Below are positions 13,704-24,499 of a stretch of 64,000 nucleotides of DNA, piece by piece (within the stretch, counting starts at the first letter, position 1; the number at the start of each line of letters is the position of its first letter). The notes beneath the pieces are model-generated. The model had not been told where the DNA came from, searched no databases, and saw only the letters and a list, made by a program, of their open reading frames with translations. The stretch is from Fomitopsis serialis. Its lineage: Eukaryota > Basidiomycota > Agaricomycetes > Polyporales > Fomitopsidaceae. A program made the translations under genes and the position numbers. The stretch is taken from positions 1-64,000 of the forward strand of contig NW_025955006.1 in assembly GCF_022376445.1 (NCBI RefSeq), given 5' to 3'.

Positions 13704-13886
13704 AGTGCTCACATTGTCGGGATCTACTCCTCGCTCATCCGTGCTCGCTTCGAAGAGCTGCCCAACGACTTCTTCCACAGTACCACCCTCGAGCCTGTCG
13801 AGAAGGTCCTCCGTGACTTCAAGATTGACAACAACCAAGTCGACCAGATCACCCTTGACGGCGGTTCGGCTCGCATCCCGCGGTAC
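13704..13886 (+). pseudogene. Orphan Hsp70 fragment
   Basis: About 60 codons match the end of the Hsp70 ATPase domain: [12 protein letters not shown], then [16 protein letters not shown], then a version of the phosphate-binding motif reading [10 protein letters not shown] where intact Hsp70 has LVGGSTRIPR. The rest of the roughly 640-residue chaperone is absent on both sides, and no splice-compatible continuation is seen. It is a dead gene fragment, probably left by a duplication or retroposition. Confidence 0.7.
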
Positions 13887-13959
13887 GGCCCGAATCTTGT
13901 ACAACGCGTGTGTAAGCCCAGCACCGAGCAACAAGGCCATGCTAAACATGAAGACCGTC

Positions 13960-14600
13960 ACTACGACTGGGCAAAGTGGGTGGGTCCACGAACGGGCGGG
14001 TGTGTCGGCGGGCACACAAGGCAGAGGACGACACACGCTGACCGCGAGTGTACTGGGCGAATGCCCAGCACGCAATCACGGCCCACGAACGGACGGCATG
14101 CGCGTGAGCAAACGACGAGCGGGCGAAGGTGGGTGCTGGCCGCGTGAGCAAGCGAACGAGCTGACCTCGGCCACAGGGCGTGGTTGACACACTCGCTGAC
14201 CACGAGCGCGCCGGGCGAATGCCCCGCGTGCAAACGCAGCCGACGGGTGGACCACGGGCACGGGCGGAAGGACGGCGGGTGGATGAATAAGTCGGCGAGC
14301 CCGCGGAGGGGTGTCCAGGTGAACAAACAAGCAGACGCATGAGAGGGTGATCAGGGGAGCCGGTGAGTGGACGGCGTGCCCGCATAGGTGCCCGATGGGT
14401 GGAGCTCACTCGGCGGGAGCGTGAACAGGTGGGTGGGCGCATCGTTGTGCAGCTCGACAGGTACAAAAACTGCGAGCACACTGGGCAAGTGCCCAGCGCG
14501 CCGACACGGCCATCGAATGTGCATCACGCACGCAAGCAAGCGAGTAGGCGGATGACCAGGCAGATGACAGGCCCGCTCGCTCACGTCTCAAATACGAGCC
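13960..14600. repeat. Degenerate long-period repeat with GGGC...GCCC core
   Basis: A core of the type CTGGGCGAATGCCCAGC recurs at 14,053, 14,211 and 14,481, each preceded by a related stretch ending GCGAGC or GCGAGT and followed by alternating CG-rich sequence. Spacings are about 158 and 270 bases. The core is itself an imperfect palindrome (GGGC/GCCC). It looks like a decayed minisatellite rather than coding DNA. Confidence 0.45.
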
Positions 14601-15162
14601 AAACAGTACCCACTACGTCCGGCTGGCCGAAGATCCCACCAGCGACGCCGCAAGAGCGTCACGAAGTCTTCCAGACCAGTACCGAGCACTGCGAGACCAC
14701 CACGCTCGGTAATCGCTTCGCAGGCGCCAATCCAAGCACCGAGGTCGAGCAACCGCAAACTGGCGCACCGCGCGACAGCGAGTCCGACGCGTCGACGCGC
14801 ACATTGAGGCCACGACAGATCACACCAATGCAAACGACCAACACTGTGTCTCCAAGCCCGGCGGACAGGTCTCTCCGACGCGTGCAAAGGCAAGTGCAGA
14901 CGAGGCCCCGCAAGATGTGAAGACGAACAGCAGATCTCGCGCCCGCCAAGCCACCCCGCCAGACGTGTCGACGCACACGTCGTCGCTCAACGCGCCCCGG
15001 TCCGTGCTCAATAAGTCTGTCCCCGCTGAATGTCCACACGCCTGCGCCCCTGTCGCCGCGCCTCCAATCCCCGACCGCTCTCGGAACCATGGCCGCCCTT
15101 AGACGACCCCTGACGGACGCGTGGAGCCCGGGGCACGAACCGAACCCGACCGACACGAAGGT
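14569..15162 (+). CDS. Candidate low-complexity coding stretch
   Basis: A plus-strand frame from 14,569 to 14,920 is rich in Ser, Thr, Pro and Gln with a codon-like third-position bias. A second frame from about 14,925 continues the same character (PLNVHTPAPLSPR) to a possible donor GTGAGT at 15,162. The two frames do not join without a shift. This could be a disordered exon of an unknown gene or its remnant. Confidence 0.2.
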
Positions 15163-15186
15163 GAGTCCATCCGCCTGCCCGGCCAC

Positions 15187-15720
15187 TTATTCACTTGCTC
15201 GTTCGCTCGCGCATCTGTTTGTCCACATTCTCGTTCGCCCGGCGGCTCGAGGGTACGTGTTTGAGTAATGCGCTACAAGCATTGCTTGAAGAGCTCGATC
15301 CCGACATGGATGTTGACGACGATGACGACTGTGATGACGATGCCGACGGGGAACCCGACGCGCCTGATGCGCACGCGTGGCGCCCCATTCAAGGAAGACC
15401 TCGTGCCGAGCCAGCCGGAGACGAAGAGGCCGGAGATGAAGATGTGGAGGACGAAGCAGGGCGCGATGAGGATGCCGTGAATGGTCCGCGTGTCGATGTG
15501 TTTGTGGTGCTTGCGCGCCGTCCAGGTACGTCTCCGTTTTGCTAGCATATAACACAACTTAGTAATCACGAATCTGTCGCGCCCGATATTGACGAAGATG
15601 GACAACGACCTTATGAGGTTATACACCTCGATACCATACTCCGAGCTGGACACCTTCCGCCTGTCTATGGCGACCAGTTCATCCCAGCGCGACTTGAAGT
15701 CCGAGGATACACTGGATGCC
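15187..15720 (-). CDS. Candidate membrane-protein fragment
   Basis: A minus-strand exon (about 15,715-15,610) reads SRWDELVAIDRRKV and then VYNLI, followed by a possible intron with an ACTAAG branch site and a TAG acceptor near 15,544. The next open segment has two hydrophobic stretches (GILIAPCFVLHIFISGLF and VGIVITVVIVVNI), compatible with two membrane passes. No family was recognised and both ends are unclear. Confidence 0.25.
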
Positions 15721-15859
15721 TTCTGTGCTTTCTATGTCAATAAATTCGTAGACTATCATGCACACCAGCATGTCTTCTGATGTAGATATTATATGACATT
15801 ATTTGACCATTGTGTGACAGCAGTAACTACGAGGACACATCACAGTAAGTGCACCTAAG

Positions 15860-15945
15860 TCACCAAAGTGTTGGACGACTAGGTCAGTTAGGCCGACATT
15901 AGGCTCGTGAGGCGCGTTAGGTCGTGTTAGACCGTGTGACGCTTT
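15860..15945. repeat. TTAG-rich degenerate short repeat, second site
   Basis: Words TTAGGCC, TTAGGCT, TTAGGTC and TTAGACC occur every 10-17 bases. The composition matches the stretch at 11,885-12,010 about 4 kb away, so the two may bracket one inserted or rearranged block. Confidence 0.35.
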
Positions 15946-16729
15946 CCTGATGCCGGCAGGAATGGTGGACGACATGGGCTTGATCGTAGTGAGTGGAGCA
16001 ACGTGTATTGACATCAGCTATCCCGCTCATCCCTTAGATCTCCGTGTTTATGCAGCCCATATGTGTTCAGCAGGTCCCGACGTCGCGAGCTTGAGCGTTG
16101 GATGGCCCGTCGTCGACCTCCATTGATAAAAGCGCGCATATATGAGGTCGCCGGATGTCACCTTGTTCGCGTGGCATGCCCGAGATGTCCTTCGTCGCTA
16201 GTGTGCGGCCTCGTTCTGTGAGGCAGTTGGGAGGCGCCTGGGAAGCACGGAGCGTAACAACAGGGCGCGGCTGGCGAGGTCGGGAGCAGTACTGTGGCCA
16301 AGGGTGGTGGGGGTAACAGGAAACCGAGTGAGCCTTGCGACATCTTCTAGACTAGGGGTGCGTTGGCCGTATTGCGCGCGGTAGCCGCATCCTGGTTTTT
16401 CGCACTTACTTAACCTGCTCAAGGTTCATCTCCGATCTCCGAGTCGCTTTTCGCTGGTAATCAAGTCCAAATGGACGATAAGCGGACCATACTCACCTGA
16501 GGCACCACTCAGCAACATGTATGTGTCTCATTTATATTTAGCGACCCGCGGCGAACTGTGCACACTGTGACTTCGTATATCTGTCGCTCGTCAAATAACT
16601 AGACTGGTCGGCAAGACTCATATAATCATTTGCATATCCGATTCAACGCAGTTCGCGCCAACATTGTTACAGTCAACATGGTAGATCTTACTACACCCCG
16701 ACGCCTCGTGCTAACAGCGCCCTGCGTAT

Positions 16730-17193
16730 TCACAGGACAATGTTGACGCAGCCGATGGAAATGAGGTCACCCTTTTCAATAATCAGTTAGTCACTTCTCA
16801 TGTGCGCGAAGAGACCGTCACTTACAAAGCCATTCTCTTCGCAGCACACAGGGGCGTAGCTGCAGGACTGTCCGACAGTCAGAGGGCTGCAGCCGATCCC
16901 GATCAGGTCCTCGAGGTCCTCAACAACAACGCCGATGAGCGCAAGCGCGGCGGCACCCGCAACGGACCCCGCCTGAATAGGGAAACCTGCGTCAGTACAT
17001 CGCATACGCTATACTGGTGCATTCTTACAGTCGTGGTCGTCTGGCAGCATTGCGCGCCGCCGGCGACGTTGCACTGGCTGACGGACGTAGCCGTGGGCGT
17101 GGCAGTCACAGTGACGGTGGTCGTGGGCTCCTCCCATGCAAAGGCGGCGGTCGCGAGGGAAGCGGCGGCGAGAAGGCGAGTGAACGAGAACAT
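16730..17193 (-). CDS. Class I hydrophobin (copy A)
   Basis: A small secreted amphipathic protein that self-assembles on fungal walls and at air-water interfaces. The start is MFSFTRLLAAASLA, a clear signal peptide. After splicing, the product is 117 residues with the eight-cysteine pattern C-CC-C-C-CC-C: SQCNVAGGAQCC, IGIGC, GQSCSY, PVCCEENG, ISIGC. Exons are 17193-17029, 16972-16826 and 16771-16730; introns are 56 and 54 nt, the second using a GAAAAG acceptor. The gene is intact and has a TATA box 88 nt upstream. Its closest relative, on the opposite strand at 20,232, shares a nearly identical first intron and second exon. Confidence 0.93.
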
Positions 17194-17280
17194 GGCTAGC
17201 AACAGTGTGTATGAAGCCGCTCGAAGTGGGATCTCGAGGGGTTGCTTGAGACTGGGGAGACGAGCTGCACAGTTGAGTGT

Positions 17281-17287
17281 CTTTATA
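17281..17287 (-). promoter_or_regulatory. TATA box of hydrophobin A
   Basis: TATAAAG on the minus strand, 88-94 nt upstream of the ATG at 17,193; the spacing fits a transcription start about 60 nt before the ATG. Confidence 0.6.
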
Positions 17288-17299
17288 CCCGCGACGGAG

Positions 17300-20110
17300 T
17301 TCTCATAGGACCGCGCGCATGCTGATGTTTCTTCAGACGCTTGCATTGTATGAGACGCGCATTTGGGATGCTTTTGCGACTCCACCTCTGGGCCTGGCTC
17401 GATGTCTTCGGTCACTTCCCTGCCAGCGAATGCGGATGATGCACTGCTTGGTTTCTCAGGCTGGCAGCGGTTTCCTCAGAATTGTCATATAACGCCGTTA
17501 TTAACCGTAACCTGGGTCGCTGTTCAGTGATCGGAGTCGCCGACTCCAAGTCAAGGTACAGTGGTCTTTGAGTGGTCCTACATACAGTTCAGAGCCGTCC
17601 GAAGCGCAACGTCAACCCACCCCTGTAGTCCCGCTGCCCTCGCAGCTCGTGCGACGTCTGTCCAGGCCGTTCTGTGGGTACTGTCATGATTCAACTCGCC
17701 GATCAATTCGTATTAATTGCTCTGTGAATAATGGCCTCTTTCCCTCCGTCGGCGCGTAACAACATGCGACATGAGGGGATCACCGGGTACGCAGTAAGTG
17801 CGAATGCCGTATTTTGTATGGGGACACAGTCGCATGTCGCCTCGGAGGTGCCGTGTCTCTAGGCACCGTGACCCGGGGCCAGCTACGTATTGTGCGTGAT
17901 TTTTGCTCCCATGGCATATTCCGCGAAGTCTCCATGTAAGGGTTTGAGCTGCAAGCTGACGTGCCACGTTCGCAGAGATATTTGACGGTGCAAATCGGAT
18001 GGTGCCTCGAACGTCGACACTTGAACTTGAAAGATTGGCGCCGCGGCATGCATCTCGCAGGATACTGCAGCATATCTGCGTCGAGTCGTAGTAACGGAGC
18101 ACCGGGGTCATGATTGGTACGCGCGCCACGTTCCTCCGCCCTCGATGTGTTCCGCTGAGTCGGCGCTGGCAGAAAGGGCCAATCTATCGGAAGGACTGGG
18201 GCGAGATCACATCAATATGGTGGGCGCTTGATGTTGTTGACATATGCTTTCCGATCACCTTCAGCTTGCGATCGACGATGGTGAGCTTAACTGACGGAAT
18301 ACGATTGGAACACGGTGATTGGTATTCGGCTTTACGCTGACTTCAGCTATTTCTTATGTCCATGCCTTGTACTTTGCCGTACAAGAAGGTCGACAGGCAA
18401 AGTCTGCTGTTCCTGTACGAGGAAGGCTGGACAACGAATGACACGCCGCGTCAGGATGAAACACCACGACCTTCTCCTGAAGATTCACAGTCTCGCATCG
18501 AAGGCTCGTATATGGGTTGCTCCGTTAATTGAGATTTCTGCAGTACGTGCTAACAGAAGTCTCGATCGCTTGCTGACACTGGTGTCCAAGTTCCGACATC
18601 GCTTACGGTCCCTCCGAGAACTTCAAAACGGCGTCGCAGGGCTCATTTCTGTGTTTGTACCTCGCTCGTGACGTAATCGACAAACGTGCAACCACCCTGA
18701 CGAGCTCGATGTCTGCGCCCTTCTCGTCGCTATTGTAATTGTTCTCTAGGTGAGTCGGTATTGGCGCATATCGAAGGTCGCAATCCGTTGACCCTTCAAG
18801 ATCCAATAGTTGCCTGCAACTCGAACCTACTAATCTTCGTATCACATTGCTAGGCTCTAAAACGTGAAATTGGAGTGTTCTTGAGCCTGGAAAGTGAGTG
18901 TAGGATATCTGTATGGTGAAACATACGCTCACTTTAGGCAGCGACAGCATAATATCATTTGACGGCGACTTCGCGTTGTCCGAATCGACGTATAGACCAC
19001 GGAGATCGCGATCTGTGCTCTCTTATGAGAAAATGTCTCTAGTAGTAGTTGGTGCCGTTGGTATGTGGTATCAATGCCTAGACCTTCGGTCGAGTCTCTG
19101 ATGTTCCGTTCAAACGACGCAGTGCGCCTTCGAGAACGTCCGTGGCTTTCGGCCACAGCGACGGCGACTTGGGGCTCAATGCGGCTGAGCCGGGTAGGTT
19201 CACCTCAGTCTAGATGTCACGTTCAACAGCCAGGTACCACCAGAGACACAGGGTCGAGTGGTTATGCATCGAACGGACTCATCGTGGAGTGGGAACCATT
19301 GAACCACATAAGAGTGTATGGGGCGGCGTGTCAACACGTAAATATTGCTTCCATACAGGCCCGGTGAGCACCGCCCGCCGCAAGTGTTGCCAGATGAACT
19401 CACGGCGTGGATGGTAGCAAGGCACAGCGCTTCACGATTTGACGGAGGCTCGTTCTCCTGCCACCCGACCCGTGGCCCGTTTATTCTGTGCAGGGACGCG
19501 TTCCATCCGGGAAGGCAGTTCGACTGTCAGCGCGTGGGTCTGGGCTCTCGTATGTTCCTACCGGCCTGGACGTAGGTTAAGTTCGGGGCGCGTAGGTGTA
19601 TGCAAGCGCCCTCAACATCGCCGTTGTGCTATTACGGATCGTTATCTTGGCGATTAATCAGCTAAGCAAAGCGGAAGCGTGGTCGTCGTGAGTTTTATTG
19701 TTGAGGGCGAGCGACGAAACCATTGCTTACTGTTACTCAGGCACGATATGAAGCCATGCGTGTATCACTTCAGTGAGTGAGGCTCAAGCAATACATTATT
19801 CAATGTCATAACTCTGAGGGCCGTCATCTAACAGCCCTGTTTGACTTCCATCGGTCTACTTGGAAGCAGTCGCGATGAACTTGCCACCCACGTTCGTGTT
19901 TCCTTCCCGTCGCTTACGACCAGAAAGTGCCTGTATTAATATTTGCACCGCGACTGTACCTGACGCGCTACGCCGTTGGAGCTGGACCCTGCAGCAGGAG
20001 TGTCACGGCAGGCTGCGGCGACGTCTAGAGACAACACCGTTGTCACTGATCGTACATTCGGTGTTGCTGAATGGATCTCCACATGCTACATAGTGCGCGC
20101 TCTTTCGACA
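17300..20110. other. No recognisable gene
   Basis: I see no supported gene, repeat or RNA between the two hydrophobin genes; open frames are short and lack family motifs. Confidence 0.4.
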
Positions 20111-20119
20111 CTTGGTCAG

Positions 20120-20127
20120 TATATAAG
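20120..20127 (+). promoter_or_regulatory. TATA box of hydrophobin B
   Basis: TATATAAG, 105-112 nt upstream of the ATG at 20,232, the same arrangement as in hydrophobin A. Confidence 0.6.
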
Positions 20128-20231
20128 AAGGCAAGCCGTCCCTCAGCGATTCTCCAGTTCCAGCCTCATCGAAGGAACTACACTCGAGTCCAACTAGCAA
20201 ACCTCGCTTGTTAACCTGCTTCCCTGCAATC

Positions 20232-20716
20232 ATGTTCTCATTTACTCGTATGCTCCTCGCCTGTTCCCTCGCCCTCGTCGTGGTTGCGAAGCCTTGGGAG
20301 CAGCCCACGACGACCATCACCGACACCGCTGCGCCGACGGCCACCACCATCAGCCAGTGCAACGTCGCCGGCGGCGCGCAGTGCTGCCAGACGACCACGA
20401 CTGTAAGAATGCACCAGTATAGCGTATGCGATGTACTCACGCAGGATTCCCTATCCAGGCTGGGTCTGTTGCGGGTGCCGCGGCGCTTGCGCTCATCGGC
20501 GTTGTTGTGGAGGACCTCGAGAACATCATCGGGATCGGCTGCAGCTCTCTGACTGTAGGACAGTCCTGCAGCTACTCCCCTGTGTGCTGCGATGAGAATG
20601 GCTTTGTAAGTTTGTTTTGATGCTCCTGGACTACGTGTCGTGGGGACTGACGGACAATCTATATGGATTCACAGGGCGATCTCATCTCCATTGGCTGCGC
20701 TCCGATCACCGTCTGA
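20232..20716 (+). CDS. Class I hydrophobin (copy B)
   Basis: An intact 119-residue hydrophobin. The signal peptide begins MFSFTRMLLACSLALVVVA; a Thr-rich linker and eight cysteines follow in the class I pattern (SQCNVAGGAQCC, IGIGC, GQSCSY, PVCCDENG, ISIGC). Exons are 20232-20402, 20459-20605 and 20675-20716; introns are 56 and 69 nt, both phase 0. It forms an inverted pair with copy A, whose ATG is 3.0 kb away. The two proteins differ in the signal peptide and the last few residues but are almost the same in between. The role is coating hyphae or spores with a hydrophobic layer. Confidence 0.94.
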
Positions 20717-21261
20717 AAGCATGCGCCATAGTGCTACTGCGACTCTGGTTGTTGTACTTGGTGGTTGTGTACGGGTGAGGAAGGAATGTTGGCGGTGCAA
20801 GTTTGGTAGTCTATCCCGAGTATCGGTGCCAGTGTTCGAACGAGCCGCCGTGACGCGACGTAGTTCAATAGTTGTGTCTGTCCCTTGGGTTATGCGGAAT
20901 ATGCACGATATTATCGGTCAAATATAGACTTACAGACGTTAATAATTGACTCAGCGTTCAATGGAACGGTTGCCGACCAAACTGCCACACTTGCCAAACT
21001 GAGAGTGTTTGATCACGATCGGCGTGACGGACGACGCCCATCCCCCCTCCACCAGAAGGTAATGTCTGGCGTGAGTGGGAGTACCCTAGTGATTGCCGCT
21101 TAAAGTGCGCGAATCAGATATGCAAAATGGACATGCGGCGTGCGTCCAGTTGACAACCCAGCGGGTTTGCACGAGTATAAGTGTCGCAATCTGAGACACA
21201 CACCGACACAACGTGCATGAAAACAACCCATCACGGCAATAGCAGCACGTATCTCACCCCG

Positions 21262-23656
21262 TCACCAGGACGCTGCTCCGACCCGACAGTGCCCACACCG
21301 CTCACGATGCACGCGCTCGGCCTCAGCCTCAGCGGTCATCGCGCCGATACACCGTCCTTCCGCTTCGCGTGCAGCCCGCTCGACGCGCAGCTGCGTCTCG
21401 AGACCTTATGTTAGAAACGTTGGTAAGTCCCCGGGCGTCGTATGAGAAGCAACCTTGACTCACCGAGTATCTTTGCCTGAGAGATCTTCATCTCCGCAGA
21501 TATCTCTTGGAGCTCTGTAGAAGGGGACGACTCGTTAGTTATAGCTTCGCAGCATTCGACGACACGGTGCACACCAATAATCTTGTTCTCGTTGGCAGCC
21601 TTCAATTGTAATCGCAACGCTTATGAGTGTTACGTTAGTGTATTAGTCAGTCATCAGATCCGTCGCGACGACTGATACTCACATGAGGCCTCTGCTGCCA
21701 GCTGTTCTCGCCTAGCTGAGCCCTCAGCACGCTCACCCTCCAGCTCCTTCGTCAGCGCCTCGACTTGCTCGCGGAGGACTATCGGGTACACCGTCAGTGG
21801 ACGAGTAGAGGACACGCGGATACGAGTGACATACCAGTGTTATCGCTCCGCAGTTCCACCTGTAACCTTACTAGCTTCTTGCTGAGCTCTGAGTGTATTG
21901 TGCGATCAACATACGCGGAGTGCAATCGAATGTGATCGTTGGTACTCACCAAGCGCCGATCGCTCTGCACGCTCTCCCCTATCGGTTTCGGCCTTGAGCT
22001 CTCGCTCATGCACCGATGTCAGTTGTGCCTGCGCCGCTATGAGAAAGGCAAAGAGTAAGTCCGCGATAGAGCGCTGAACGACTGATAGCGCGTACATGCA
22101 ACAGCATCGCGAGTCGTCTGCAACTCTGTCTGAAGCCCATCTCGTTCTGCTCGCAGCGCTGGTCCAACTACACGTCAGCTGGCACTCAGCTCCATTACCG
22201 CATACCCACTTACAAGCAATGTTTGCCTGTGCAGCCCGTCCCGCGGCGTCACCCTGCGCTCCCTTCGTCTTCTCCTGATCGAGCAGCACCTGCACGTCGC
22301 GCATTTCGCGCGCGACCCGCTCCCTCTCCGTATTTGCCTCGAGTACCCGGATTCGCTCCTGCGCCCATTGATACCGCGCGTCGGCCAGCTCCGCGTCCTT
22401 CCGCGCCGCCTGCACATGGAGACCTGCCCAACGATGGAGATGAGGACGTAGCACTCGTGCGTGGAGTCGAAAAAGACTGGACGTCACCATTCTCCCTCTC
22501 ATGGAGCTCACGTTCGCGGGTCGCCAGCCGCTCCACTTGGCCTCTGTATAATGCGACGTCCGCCTCAAGTTGTATCTCCCGCGCCTGCACGGTGACCGCC
22601 GCGGTGAGAGCGCTCTTGAGCGTATCCACCAGCCCGAGCTTCACGCCGATAGTACTGTCTTCGCGTGTCTGAGATGCCGCCGCGTCGCCCTGTGCCTGCT
22701 GCTCGTTTTCCTTCGGGTTTGTGGAGCCTGCGTTCAGGAGAGCCTGGGCATCATTGTCTGTGGGTTCCTCCTTGATGGTGACGAGAGCGGTGTTCTCGAT
22801 CGCAGATAGGACAACCCCGGGAGCCTATTGCAGCGCGGTCAAAGCAGCAGCACGCGCCAAGTCAGACCCGTGAAGACCAGTCTACGGAGCCAAAAAAACC
22901 CACTCGAGGACCGGAAACTCCATTACTCCGACGATCATCGCTGTGTCCCTGCGCGACGATCCTTGACGGGCCAGCAATCGGAAGATCGTTTTCAGTCCCA
23001 GGCGCACGCCCTCTCACAAAGACAGGTGGCGTGCGGAACCGCTTCTGCTGAGGGTCGGCGGGTCGGCAGTCAGGCGAACGGGGCCGCTTAGACGGCCGAT
23101 GATGCTGAGGCGGGGATAGCGCACGCGCGGGAGGGCTCACGGCAGTTCTAGGGGCGCTCGACCTCGCTCCGTCCTCTTCCCTAAGCAGCCTGTCAGTAAG
23201 TGTAGCAAAATTAAGCAAAGGAACTCGCTGTATATGAGCGGTAGCCTCCGCGCTGCAAGATTCGCCTGAGGACGTGCTCACGGACGATACACTGGCTGTG
23301 CTCACATGTCCAGTTCGCGCAGTCTGTGGTCAATTGCTTCGTGATCTTTCCACGTGCGCCATACGTTCGGCAAGAATGGCTCGATGGCTCTTCGCTGCAG
23401 ACAGTTTAGTGAAAGCCTCGTTTGAAGCACTGGGGCGTACCATGGCATCATCACGGCTGCGATCCACGTTATTCCAAGTGCATCGTGCTACTGGTGTACC
23501 TCTTCTCCAGAAACTAATCACATCAGCGCTCCGAGGAACTCCAAGGCTCTGAAGGTCGCTGTCGACAAAGCGTTCGACACTGCCAGCAGATCCATGCGAC
23601 TCTGCCTGCCTGGCTTTCTTCCCGGCGTAGTGGATGTACAATGTATAGCAGGGCAT
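21262..23656 (-). CDS. Nuclear-type coiled-coil protein of unknown function, 11 exons
   Basis: Splicing gives an open 601-residue protein. Residues 1-100 are unrecognised. A disordered part follows with a basic cluster SKRPRSP (possible nuclear signal) and a VTIKEEP site matching the SUMO consensus. From about residue 290 to 570 the chain is continuous charged coiled coil (for example ERVAREMRDVQVLLDQEK), ending ERCGHCRVGAASW. Exons on the minus strand: 23656-23365, 23295-22868, 22824-22488, 22423-22214, 22158-22096, 22036-21950, 21888-21835, 21778-21683, 21619-21575, 21514-21464, 21404-21262. Exons 4-10 are each a multiple of three and flanked by phase-1 introns, as expected of duplicated heptad-repeat exons. 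No catalytic domain is seen. A scaffold role is only a guess. Confidence 0.72.
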
Positions 23657-23659
23657 CCC

Positions 23660-24499
23660 ATTAGTTGCTGTAGATGCTAAAGAGTATGCAGCACCGGTGG
23701 TTTTTGTGACAGACTCAGAGACCTGTACTTACGGTGACCGTACAGGCCTCGCGATCGGCAGCCGCAGAGGGATGCGCTGGGGACCCACGTGACCGCGTCT
23801 GGCGACCAGACTCTGCTAAGTTTTACTCTCCGCGAAGGCACTGTACATTGGACTTTTCATCTTCATTTCTTTATGAGCCTTGGCACTCAACGTCTGGTAT
23901 GGCGAGTCCAAATTCGGCAGCGACTTCCCTGACTTGCCGCGAATGGCCAAGTCGGACAGCTTCGGCCTGTTACAGTATCGTAGCGGCGCAAGCGCCATCC
24001 CCCGACTCCTGGATGGAACACAGCGGTTCAGTCTACCGCAATTGCATTATAGTAAATATTATGTACTGTAATATTTTACCATTCGAACAGTATCGAGACT
24101 CAATGGAGGCCCTCACGCCCGCGGCGGCTTCGCCGCCAGGGCGTCTCGGGCTTCCACACCAACACAGGAAATATACGTTGAATGGGCGAATGAACAGGCT
24201 ATATTGCACAAATTTACCTTTCAAAGTGTCTGTAGTGATTGACAAAATTAGTGATAATTATGAAGATCCGAGCCGACGGATGGATCCTGAAGCTAATTCT
24301 TGCCATATATGGCTATAAATGTACCTATTATGGGAGACATTCTCACGGGTAACGTCCCTCGCACAGCACTCGACACGACGTGACACGACAAAGCCCTCCC
24401 TCCCTCCGGTCGGAGTCGGGGAATCTCGCGCGGCTCAGAAAGACTGGACATGGCGCCGCCCGGGGCGGTATTATTCGTATCTCATGCAGCTGAAGTGCG
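23660..24499. other. No recognisable gene; one GC hairpin
   Basis: A short perfect inverted repeat GGCGG/CCGCC around a CTTCG loop lies at about 24,122-24,136. It is isolated and has no T-tract, so I do not call a terminator. A plus-strand frame from 23,880 to 24,071 (ALNVWYGESKFGSDF) is not recognised. Confidence 0.3.

Noticed and set aside
15195..15545. Plus-strand open frame with an Asp-rich stretch
   Set aside because: It is the reverse of a minus-strand segment encoding hydrophobic Val/Ile-rich helices; GAC/GAT codons are antisense of GTC/ATC. Only the minus strand is plausible as coding.
24122..24136. GC hairpin as a terminator
   Set aside because: No T-run and a eukaryotic setting; the perfect stem is short and may be chance.
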